Below, piece by piece: positions 54,270 to 60,330 of a stretch of DNA of 60,330 nucleotides. This DNA is from Firmicutes bacterium UBA5227 (lineage in GTDB: Bacteria; Bacillota; Clostridia; Tissierellales; Sedimentibacteraceae). Where the stretch lies: contig DHUT01000065.1 of the NCBI GenBank assembly GCA_002409285.1, positions 20,588 through 80,917 on the forward strand. Direction: 5' to 3'. Both the position numbers and the translations under genes were made by a program. The notes under the pieces were generated by a model. The model worked only from the letters and a program-made list of their open reading frames with translations, was not told the origin of the DNA and did no database searches. Every line of letters starts with the position of its first letter. Position 1 is the first letter of the stretch.

Positions 54270-55298
54270 TTATTGAAGTACATCACTAAATATCCTGTAG
54301 AAGTTACCGCCGATTATTAGTTTCACGTCTTCTTCCGGCATACCTCTTCTCAAAAGCTCTTCAGTAATTAATACTGCCTCTGCGTGAGAAGCGATGCTGT
54401 CTGAATTATTTGGTTCAAATTTAAATTTCAGTTCGCTGTCATAATAGCTGTTGCATAAATCAAATCCATATCCAACATGTGACGGTCCCACAAGATTAGC
54501 CATGTATTCCACATGATCCGCAAGTTTTTTAACAGGATCTTCACCGTCTTTTACTCCTGCAATATTTTTGTAAGCATTAATCCCTATTACACCGTTTCTT
54601 TCGGCAATAACCTTAATTTGTTCATCAGTTAAATTGCGCATTCTTGCATGTATATTTCTGACATCTGAATGTGAAGCAATAAAAGGTTTTTTCGTAAACT
54701 TCACCACATCCCAAAAGCCCTCGTCATTTAGGTGACTCACATCTATGAGCATATTCATTTCTTCCAGTTTTTTTACCACTTCAACTCCAAATCTGGTGAG
54801 TCCACCCTTTTGTCCTTCTTCCACAGGGTTAAAGCTGCATCCGTCTGCCGCATAATTTCTTCTGCTCCAGGTAAGACCGGCGGCACGAACTCCCAATTCG
54901 TAAAAAACTTTCAAAAGATTTATATCATTCCCTATGGGGTCTAATCCTTCAAAAGATAAAATTATTCCGATTTTATTTTCTTTTGCTACCCTTTGAAGCT
55001 GCTCCTTTGTTTTTATCAGAACAACTTCACCATGGCAGGATTCAATATCCTCCATCAATGCGCTTATTTGTCCTAATGCCATTCTCAGACCCATTTCAGG
55101 CAAAAATATATCATCTATATATAAAGATGAAACAACAATATTAAAACCACCTTTTTTGAAATTGTCAAGATATCTGTTTTTAATTACCTCTTTTTCTCCG
55201 GCTAAATGTCTGTTATAAATTTCCCCTGCCAAATCCAGGTGAGTATCCACAACAATATTGTTTTTATGCAAGTTTAAAGCTATTTTCTTAAAGTCCAT
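54270..55298 (-). CDS. membrane dipeptidase family (M19) peptidase
   Basis: A 342-residue zinc dipeptidase related to renal dipeptidase. Metal-site motifs are VDTHLDLAGE near the start, LSFEGLDPIG, IDVSHLNDEGF, IASHSDVRNIH and HVGYGFDLC. It probably hydrolyses dipeptides, including D-residue-containing ones, by family. The start at 55298 follows GGAGAACAG; the frame opens 11 codons earlier. It heads the run with the three signal peptidases and pepD, the next gene only 9 bases away. Confidence 0.92.
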   Translation of the reverse strand: MDFKKIALNLHKNNIVVDTHLDLAGEIYNRHLAGEKEVIKNRYLDNFKKGGFNIVVSSLYIDDIFLPEMGLRMALGQISALMEDIESCHGEVVLIKTKEQLQRVAKENKIGIILSFEGLDPIGNDINLLKVFYELGVRAAGLTWSRRNYAADGCSFNPVEEGQKGGLTRFGVEVVKKLEEMNMLIDVSHLNDEGFWDVVKFTKKPFIASHSDVRNIHARMRNLTDEQIKVIAERNGVIGINAYKNIAGVKDGEDPVKKLADHVEYMANLVGPSHVGYGFDLCNSYYDSELKFKFEPNNSDSIASHAEAVLITEELLRRGMPEEDVKLIIGGNFYRIFSDVLQ

Positions 55299-55329
55299 AT
55301 CTGTTCTCCTTATTAGTGATAGTATAATC

Positions 55330-55358
55330 ATTATAATTAATAATTTAATAATTTACAA
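55330..55358 (-). promoter_or_regulatory. promoter of the M19-lepB-pepD run
   Basis: On the minus strand TTGTAA (55353-55358) and TATAAT (55330-55335) with a 17-base spacer. Confidence 0.65.
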
Positions 55359-55412
55359 GGGATTTATAAAGTCCTATTGATTACAAAAAAATTTATATGG
55401 TGTATCAAATTG

Positions 55413-55444
55413 AAAAACAGGGATTTGTATAATACACAAATCCC
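55413..55444 (-). terminator. intrinsic terminator of the M24 peptidase gene
   Basis: GGGATTTGTG/ACAAATCCC (55420-55444) runs into TGTTTTT on the minus strand, 10 bases after the stop. Confidence 0.85.
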
Positions 55445-55453
55445 ATGGTAATT

Positions 55454-56548
55454 CTAATTTTTTATTATCTTTATTTCCTTTGATGCTTTGTTCAGCACTT
55501 CATTTCCATTTTCGGTGACGGCAACTATATCTTCAATTCGCATTCCTAATTTACCTGCTATGTAAATTCCCGGCTCAATGCTGAAGACCATTCCTTTTTT
55601 TAGCTTTATCTTATTGCTCGCCTTAATGTCCGGAGCTTCGTGGACGGAATATCCGATTCCGTGACCCAGCCTGGTTAAGAAATATTTACCATAGCCGGAT
55701 TTTTCAATTACCTCTCTTGCTGCTCTGTCCACATCAGGTATATATGCTCCTGTTACAGCTGCTTTTTCTCCTGCTTCCTGAGCGGCAAGCACAATTTCAT
55801 AAATTTTTCTCTCTTCCTCGGTGATACCTCCTACAAATACCGTTCTTGACATATCAGCACACATATTATTGTAAGTACAGCCCCAGTCAAGAACTATCAC
55901 GTCCTTTTCCTGAATTATTCTCTGATCTGAATTATAATGGGGATATGAAGAGTTAGGTCCCGAGCACACCATCGTGAAGCCTTCCTCCGCACCCTTTTCC
56001 TTAAATATTTCATTCATCTTTCGTGCTATATCTGCTTCTTTTATTCCCGGTCTTATAAACTTCAGCAATTCTTCGTAGGATTCATCGGTTATTCGTGCTG
56101 CTATCCTTAGGTTTTCAAGCTCAGCTTCATCCTTAATCATTCTCATTTCTTCCAATAGGGGTTTACCGTTAACAAATTTAACATTAACCGCTTCCATTAT
56201 CTGAAGAATCAAAAATGCCCTCTCGGTAGTATTAACACCTATGGTTTTTCCTATCAGCCCATTTTCTTCAAAAGCCTTTTTAACTGTATCTGTAAATATA
56301 TCGCCGTCAAACCAGCCGTATACTTTTATATCCGGTCCAAGGACAGCCTGTACCTCATCCACTGTCAGCAGATTGCATATATAGAAATAAGTTCCGTCGC
56401 TTTTAATAATTAAAGCCTGAAATCTTTCGCAAAGGTGTGTATTGTGTCCCATGATGAATTCCATCTCTTCCGACGGCGCAACCAAAATGGCATCCATGTT
56501 TTTGTCTTTCAAAATACCCACAAGCTTGTTTAAATATTTTTCTCTCAT
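55454..56548 (-). CDS. M24 family Xaa-Pro aminopeptidase-like protein
   Basis: A 364-residue pita-bread metallopeptidase with a creatinase-type N-terminal domain (1-130). The metal ligands are Asp in LDWGCTYNNMCADMSRT (two), His in LGHGIGYSVHE, Glu in FSIEPGIY and Glu in MRIEDIVAV. It would release N-terminal residues before proline. The start at 56548 follows GGAGGG; nine extra codons upstream have no site. It has its own promoter and terminator, directly downstream of the dehydrogenase operon. Confidence 0.92.
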   Translation of the reverse strand: MREKYLNKLVGILKDKNMDAILVAPSEEMEFIMGHNTHLCERFQALIIKSDGTYFYICNLLTVDEVQAVLGPDIKVYGWFDGDIFTDTVKKAFEENGLIGKTIGVNTTERAFLILQIMEAVNVKFVNGKPLLEEMRMIKDEAELENLRIAARITDESYEELLKFIRPGIKEADIARKMNEIFKEKGAEEGFTMVCSGPNSSYPHYNSDQRIIQEKDVIVLDWGCTYNNMCADMSRTVFVGGITEEERKIYEIVLAAQEAGEKAAVTGAYIPDVDRAAREVIEKSGYGKYFLTRLGHGIGYSVHEAPDIKASNKIKLKKGMVFSIEPGIYIAGKLGMRIEDIVAVTENGNEVLNKASKEIKIIKN

Positions 56549-56592
56549 TGCATCCCTCCGTGATATATAGATCAATTTACTAAATTACAATT

Positions 56593-56621
56593 ATTATATC
56601 AAAATTTTATAAATATTGCAA
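56593..56621 (-). promoter_or_regulatory. promoter of the M24 peptidase gene
   Basis: On the minus strand TTGCAA (56616-56621) and TATAAT (56593-56598) with a 17-base spacer, starting right after the stop of the preceding gene. Confidence 0.7.
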
Positions 56622-56623
56622 TG

Positions 56624-57772
56624 CTATACCACTGACGGTTCCAGAAGTAAATTGCCGGTTGTAAATCTCCTTAAATTAAGCATACTTACATCTATTGTAG
56701 GTTCCTCACCCAATATCATTTCGGACATTACTATACCCGTAATGGGACCGAACATAAATCCGTGACCGCTGTATCCTACACAATAATAAAATCCTTCAAC
56801 ATTTTCAGCTTTATCGTATATTGGCTGTTTATCAGGAGTCATGTTATAAAGCCCTGCCCATTGTCTTACCACTCTTAGTTTTGATATGGGAGGAAGTATT
56901 AAATCAACTGTTTTAGCCATTTCCTCAATAAAGTGCCAGCCGGATGTAACTCTTAAATCTCTGGGTTCATTTGCATCTCCTCTGCCCATGATAAACGAGC
57001 CTTCCGGTGACTGCTGAACATAAAGGTTTAACCCGAATGCCATAACCATCGGATCCTGCATCGGTTCTACAGGTTCCGTAACGAGTATTTGATGCCTTTC
57101 CGAGTATACAGGCACATCAATCCCTATCATATCGAATATATTTTTTGAATATGCATTAGTGGCATTCACAACAATATTTGTAGAAATGAAGCCTTTGTCA
57201 GTTTTCACACCAGTAACTTTTCCCTTCTCCGTCTTTATTCCGATTGCCTCGGTAAAGGTGTAAAATTCAACTCCGAGTCTCTTAGCTGCCTTATAGAATG
57301 CGTCCGTTGTTTTAAAAGGGTTTAAAAAACCATCTTTGCCGCAATAAGCCGCTCCTTTTAAAGCACTTGTATTTAAATGGGGAACAATTTCCTTTGCTTC
57401 CTCTAAGGAAACCATTCTCGATGGAATACCGCAAGCGTTCTGAACTTCAATGTTCTTTTTGAACTGCTCTATTTCACTGTCTGTATCTGCTATTAGCAGA
57501 TATCCCCCCTGTTTAAAGTCAACATCCTTATCATAATCAAGTATTTCATTGGCATGTTCATAAAATTCAATGCTCCTCCTGGCAATTTTGCAGTTCATCT
57601 CAGTACCCCACTGCATCCTTACACCTGCACCGCACCTTCCGGTAGAACCACTGCATATATAGTTCTTTTCAAGCACCACAATATTCTTTACTCCCTTTTT
57701 AGCCAGGTTATATGCGGTTGAACATCCTGATATTCCTGCACCTATAATTACAATGTCCGCACTATTCTTCAT
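56624..57772 (-). CDS. FAD-dependent amine/imino-acid oxidoreductase (DadA/SoxB/HcnC-like)
   Basis: A 382-residue flavoprotein of the DAO family. The dinucleotide motif IIGAGISGCSTAYNLA is at the start, GSTGRCGAGVRMQWG follows, and a C-terminal GYSGHGFMFGPITG closes the FAD site. In systems with the same neighbours (HcnABC, sarcosine oxidase, dye-linked proline dehydrogenase) this subunit holds the substrate-oxidising site. It overlaps the upstream BFD gene by 11 bases. The substrate could be proline, hydroxyproline, sarcosine, glycine or a D-amino acid. Sequence alone does not decide. Confidence 0.88.
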   Translation of the reverse strand: MKNSADIVIIGAGISGCSTAYNLAKKGVKNIVVLEKNYICSGSTGRCGAGVRMQWGTEMNCKIARRSIEFYEHANEILDYDKDVDFKQGGYLLIADTDSEIEQFKKNIEVQNACGIPSRMVSLEEAKEIVPHLNTSALKGAAYCGKDGFLNPFKTTDAFYKAAKRLGVEFYTFTEAIGIKTEKGKVTGVKTDKGFISTNIVVNATNAYSKNIFDMIGIDVPVYSERHQILVTEPVEPMQDPMVMAFGLNLYVQQSPEGSFIMGRGDANEPRDLRVTSGWHFIEEMAKTVDLILPPISKLRVVRQWAGLYNMTPDKQPIYDKAENVEGFYYCVGYSGHGFMFGPITGIVMSEMILGEEPTIDVSMLNLRRFTTGNLLLEPSVV

Positions 57773-58043
57773 TTTTTCTTCCCTCCTGCGCTATTAATCC
57801 TAATTTCACCCCTACAACGGGAGGTCTTGTGGTTTGAAATTTAATATCCTGCATATTTTGCCCGGTTGCGTTGGCTATTTCTCTCATTACAAGCTGTCCG
57901 CAGGTTTTACCCTGGCAAGGTCCCATTCCTATTCGTGTTATTCTTTTTATTTCATCATAGGTAGTATATCCTTCCTGAATTAAATCTCTCAACTGCTTTA
58001 GTGTAACATCAGAGCATCTGCAGATTATTGTATTTTCGTCCAT
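57762..58043 (-). CDS. BFD-like [2Fe-2S] small subunit
   Basis: A 93-residue protein. Cluster cysteines are C-x-C in IICRCSDVTL and C-x4-C in GMGPCQGKTCGQL, the bacterioferritin-associated-ferredoxin-like pattern. It probably passes electrons between the two flavin subunits, as in the delta subunit of dye-linked proline dehydrogenase. The ATG directly abuts the ferredoxin stop, with GGAGG upstream. Confidence 0.88.
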   Translation of the reverse strand: MDENTIICRCSDVTLKQLRDLIQEGYTTYDEIKRITRIGMGPCQGKTCGQLVMREIANATGQNMQDIKFQTTRPPVVGVKLGLIAQEGRKNEE

Positions 58044-58532
58044 TTACGCCTCCACTTTAATATTTCTGATATCGTACAAATATTTTCTGTCAGCTTCTAT
58101 TGTAACAACAGGGGTTCTGTCAAAAGATTTGGGGTTCAAAACATTTAAAACCCTCACATCAGCCACATACCTGCCTTCTCTGTCCAAAGCCTTAACCAGG
58201 TCTCCTTCTTTGGGAAGAGGAAGAAATTCATAAGGTATTTTAATAAGTATGGCTTCTTCGGATCTTGAACCGTCAACTACCATTATTGCTAACCCGGGGC
58301 ATTTGCTCAGACAGACAGCACAGCCGGTACAATTATCCCAATTAAGCTGTGGTATGTTATTTATATCCTCTCCCACTTTAATTGCATTAAATTTACAGGC
58401 ATCCTGACACGGATTACAGGGAATCTCCTTATAACACTCCACAACAGCCACAGGGCCTTTATTGATTCTTTCTATTGAAGGGAACTTGCCCCTCACCATT
58501 TCTTCACTTGGAATTCCGGTTTTTTCGAACAT
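58044..58532 (-). CDS. 4Fe-4S ferredoxin-type subunit
   Basis: A 162-residue protein with two cluster motifs: PCNPCQDACKFNAI (one cysteine further upstream in VECYKE) and CTGCAVCLSKCPGLAI. A C-terminal beta-rich part (100-162) resembles the tails of related dehydrogenase ferredoxins. It is an electron-transfer subunit of the dehydrogenase. Its start follows a GGAGGG site, 12 bases after the preceding gene. Confidence 0.87.
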   Translation of the reverse strand: MFEKTGIPSEEMVRGKFPSIERINKGPVAVVECYKEIPCNPCQDACKFNAIKVGEDINNIPQLNWDNCTGCAVCLSKCPGLAIMVVDGSRSEEAILIKIPYEFLPLPKEGDLVKALDREGRYVADVRVLNVLNPKSFDRTPVVTIEADRKYLYDIRNIKVEA

Positions 58533-58544
58533 TTCACCCTCCTG

Positions 58545-59627
58545 CTATATAACTATTTGTTCAATTCCTGCCAGTATGTGTTTGCCTACCGGTCCCGAAC
58601 GCAAATCGTTTAATTGTTTTATATAATCTTTCTTTCTTTCTTCAAAGTTGCCAGGAGTATATCCTATTTTAGAAGCTGCACAAAGACCTGAAAGATAACC
58701 TTCCACCATGGCTGAACTTGCTTCTTCAACACCGGTTGCGTCACCTGCTGTGAATACGTTTTCGATTGTTGTTTCATAGTTTTCATTCCTTAAGGGAACA
58801 AATCCGCTTAGCTGCGGAACATACTTCGTCTGACACCCTCTCATGGCAAGCAGCTCATTTAATGGAGTCAGCCCCACAGATATACATATTACATCAACAT
58901 CAAACTCCATTTCGGTTCCTTCTATAGCCTGAAATTTTTCATCTACCTGACAGACTATGGCTTTTTCTACAAATTCCTTTCCTATCGCTTCTTTTACGGT
59001 ATGAGACGTCAATATGGGAACTCCCATTCTTCTGATTTTGGAAGCATGAACAAGATAACCTCCTATTTTAGGAGCAGCGTCCAGTATTGCGGCAACTTGA
59101 ACTCCCGCCTGCTGTAATTGGTAGCTTACTATAAGACCTATATTTCCGGCTCCCACCATCAGCACTCTGTCTCCGGGCTTAACTCCATGAACATTCATTA
59201 ATGTTTGCACGGCTCCGGCTCCATAAATTCCCGGCAAATCATTATTAGGAAATGCCAGTGTTTTTTCAAATGCACCTGTTGCCACAATAACAGCTTTAGG
59301 CTTAATTTTATAATAATTGTCTTCCTTGTGAAGAACTGTTACTACCCCATCCTCATACATTCCCACAACAGTGGTTTCCGTCAATATTTCCACATTATCT
59401 TTGTAATGGTTTAACTTATCCAGTAAAATTCCTGATATGTCAATTCCTCTAATTGAAGCATATTGCTTCTCTGAACCAAAAAACATATGAGTCTGCTTTA
59501 TCAGCTGTCCTCCCAAACTTTTATTTCTTTCCACAATGCAAACCTTTGCAGAGCTTTCAGCCGCACTTAATGCTGCGCACAACCCTGCGGGGCCTCCGCC
59601 TATTATAAGCAATTCTACCTCTTTCAC
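58545..59627 (-). CDS. NAD(P)/FAD-dependent oxidoreductase subunit (HcnB-like)
   Basis: A 360-residue flavoprotein. The FAD motif is LLIIGGGPAGLCAALSA, the second dinucleotide fold is RVLMVGAGNIGLIV, and VFTAGDATGVEEASSAMVEG lies near the end. The start is GTG at 59627 with GGGAGTGA upstream; it overlaps the previous stop (GTGA). The 21 codons further up are rejected. It lacks the CxxC disulfide of thioredoxin reductases. It probably accepts electrons from the Fe-S subunits. Confidence 0.9.
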   Translation of the reverse strand: MKEVELLIIGGGPAGLCAALSAAESSAKVCIVERNKSLGGQLIKQTHMFFGSEKQYASIRGIDISGILLDKLNHYKDNVEILTETTVVGMYEDGVVTVLHKEDNYYKIKPKAVIVATGAFEKTLAFPNNDLPGIYGAGAVQTLMNVHGVKPGDRVLMVGAGNIGLIVSYQLQQAGVQVAAILDAAPKIGGYLVHASKIRRMGVPILTSHTVKEAIGKEFVEKAIVCQVDEKFQAIEGTEMEFDVDVICISVGLTPLNELLAMRGCQTKYVPQLSGFVPLRNENYETTIENVFTAGDATGVEEASSAMVEGYLSGLCAASKIGYTPGNFEERKKDYIKQLNDLRSGPVGKHILAGIEQIVI

Positions 59628-59929
59628 GCTATCACTCCCTTTCCTTCCTGAATTTCTACAACCATACCCTCTTTTAGGTCTGTTACACATGTTTTAACGT
59701 TTGCAACCCCGTTTACCGTCATCATGCAGGACGAACAATTTCCTATGGCACAATAAAATCCACGTGGTCTATGCATAAACAGGCTTTTGCCCAAGATTTT
59801 TACGCCTGAGGCATGAAGAGCCGCAGCAATTGTTTCTCCTTCATAACCTTCAAGCGTCTCCCCGTTAAAAGTAAAAGAAATTTTATTATCTTTGTGGAAA
59901 TCAAGAATCGGATGTTCTTCAATTCTCAT
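59624..59929 (-). CDS. [2Fe-2S] subunit (HcnA-like)
   Basis: A 101-residue ferredoxin-fold protein with ligands in FYCAIGNCSSCMMTVNG and VKTCVTDL (C-x4-C-x2-C-x11-C). This is the small N-terminal domain of sarcosine oxidase alpha split as its own gene, like HcnA. The start at 59929 follows AAGGAG. It is the first gene of the operon, 45 bases from the sigma-54 promoter. Confidence 0.88.
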   Translation of the reverse strand: MRIEEHPILDFHKDNKISFTFNGETLEGYEGETIAAALHASGVKILGKSLFMHRPRGFYCAIGNCSSCMMTVNGVANVKTCVTDLKEGMVVEIQEGKGVIA

Positions 59930-59973
59930 AGTCTTTCTCCTTCGCATAGATTTTAAATACAATTAATGAAATA

Positions 59974-59989
59974 AGCAATATTCATGCCA
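59974..59989 (-). promoter_or_regulatory. sigma-54 promoter of the dehydrogenase operon
   Basis: On the minus strand TGGCATG-N4-TTGCT, with GG and GC ten bases apart. It matches the -24/-12 consensus TGGCACG-N4-TTGCW at all but one position. The predicted start is about 59963. Confidence 0.85.
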
Positions 59990-60069
59990 ACGTTATCCCT
60001 GTTTTACAAAAATAATTATCCGTAAATAAACAGTTCCATAAAATCTCATGGCTAAACTACAAAATTATT

Positions 60070-60120
60070 CGTCAGTTTTCTGACATTTTGTCATAAATCC
60101 GGCACGTCTGTTTACTGACA
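60070..60120 (-). promoter_or_regulatory. paired activator sites upstream of the sigma-54 promoter
   Basis: Two copies of TGTCAG-N-AAAC-N-GACG (plus strand CGTCAGTTTTCTGACA, 60070-60085, and CGTCTGTTTACTGACA, 60105-60120), 35 bases apart. The first is a palindrome. They lie 80-130 bases before the promoter, the usual place for an enhancer-binding protein. The rest of 59990-60330 holds no gene I can see. Confidence 0.75.
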
Positions 60121-60330
60121 GTAGCTCCTGCCATATATAATTTTACCAACTTTTCAGAAGCAGTATGAAAAAAAGTTAGAACATAGCCCGAATAACTTCA
60201 ATCTTCAAAATATAAGAGCTTTCGTTCAAATGACCCGTCCAAACCGTGTGAACAGTACTGAATATAAACATTATTTTAATTGTTACAAAATAACTCTTGA
60301 CAAAAATATCCTGAGTTTGACAGTTGAAGA

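Noticed and set aside
60296..60330. Plus-strand promoter for a gene beyond the right edge
   Set aside because: TTGACA is present at 60296-60301, but the -10 position reads ACAGTT and the sequence ends before a better box could be judged.
59990..60330. Possible gene in the right-end spacer
   Set aside because: Both strands are broken by stops, no ribosome site is visible, and the space is explained by sigma-54 regulatory sites.
1..60330. tRNA, rRNA, CRISPR array or intact transposase
   Set aside because: I scanned the spacers by eye and saw no T-arm/CCA patterns, no regular direct repeats with spacers, and no transposase motifs. A tool search would be more sensitive.

Overview
The window looks like a chromosome segment of a low-GC, spore-forming anaerobic Firmicute of the class Clostridia, most likely an amino-acid or peptide fermenter. 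The evidence is the gene content: SCIFF peptide and its radical SAM maturase, PdaA, a SpoIID-type protein, HemZ, a T-box before aspS, GGAGG ribosome sites on nearly every gene, and AT-rich spacers. A Tissierellales-like (Sedimentibacter-like) organism is my guess from gene style only; no 16S gene or marker in the window settles it. Almost all genes lie on the minus strand. Plus-strand exceptions are a DUF1622 gene, a P-type ATPase, rodA, an MltG-like gene and a hicB fragment.

Layout from left to right. (1) 1-2.8 kb: start of an ireB-like gene and alaS. (2) 2.9-8.8 kb: an accessory island with three half-size ABC exporters, the tail of a fourth ABC ATPase, a compact element with stacked hairpins (candidate structured RNA or insertion-sequence end), a possible 42-residue peptide ORF at the head of the exporter operon, and a truncated hicB antitoxin. 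(3) 8.8-11.4 kb: iscR-iscS-iscU with an IscR-type operator, then a DUF3343 gene. (4) 11.5-27.6 kb: housekeeping genes rarA, rseC-like, T-box-aspS, pdaA, hemZ, a metallo-beta-lactamase-fold hydrolase, dtd, relA, apt, recJ, lapA-like, then the SCIFF module scfB-scfA and a TIGR04086 membrane protein. (5) 27.7-30.7 kb: a P2A-type cation ATPase behind a yybP-ykoY (Mn2+) riboswitch, set into the middle of that cluster. (6) 30.7-37.2 kb: yajC-tgt-queA-spoIID-like-ruvBAC (gene order along the plus coordinate; transcription runs ruvC to yajC). (7) 37.3-44.3 kb: rodA, a nucleoside kinase, an RluA-family enzyme, an MltG-like protein without catalytic domain, several small unknowns and a HAD phosphatase. 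(8) 44.4-50.6 kb: a complete oppBCDFA peptide importer. (9) 50.8-56.6 kb: peptidases (PepD, M19, M24) and three tandem type I signal peptidases. (10) 56.6-60.3 kb: a five-gene flavin/iron-sulfur amine dehydrogenase operon behind a near-consensus sigma-54 promoter and two repeated upstream dyads.

The right third reads as one physiological theme: Opp imports peptides, PepD, M19 and M24 peptidases split them, and the flavin/Fe-S dehydrogenase (related in layout to HcnABC, sarcosine oxidase and dye-linked proline dehydrogenases) would oxidise a released amino or imino acid. The centre is conserved clostridial core.

The most interesting items are the sigma-54 control region with paired dyads, the separately promoted and terminated SCIFF peptide gene, the three-exporter operon with its possible small peptide ORF, the multi-hairpin element at 3.1-3.2 kb, the family of palindromic GGACAC/GTGTCC repeats at gene ends, and the triplicated signal peptidases with N-terminal Asn/Glu-rich repeat tails. 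I found no tRNA, rRNA or CRISPR array by eye. Start codons were re-chosen from ribosome-site spacing where the longest reading frame looked too long.
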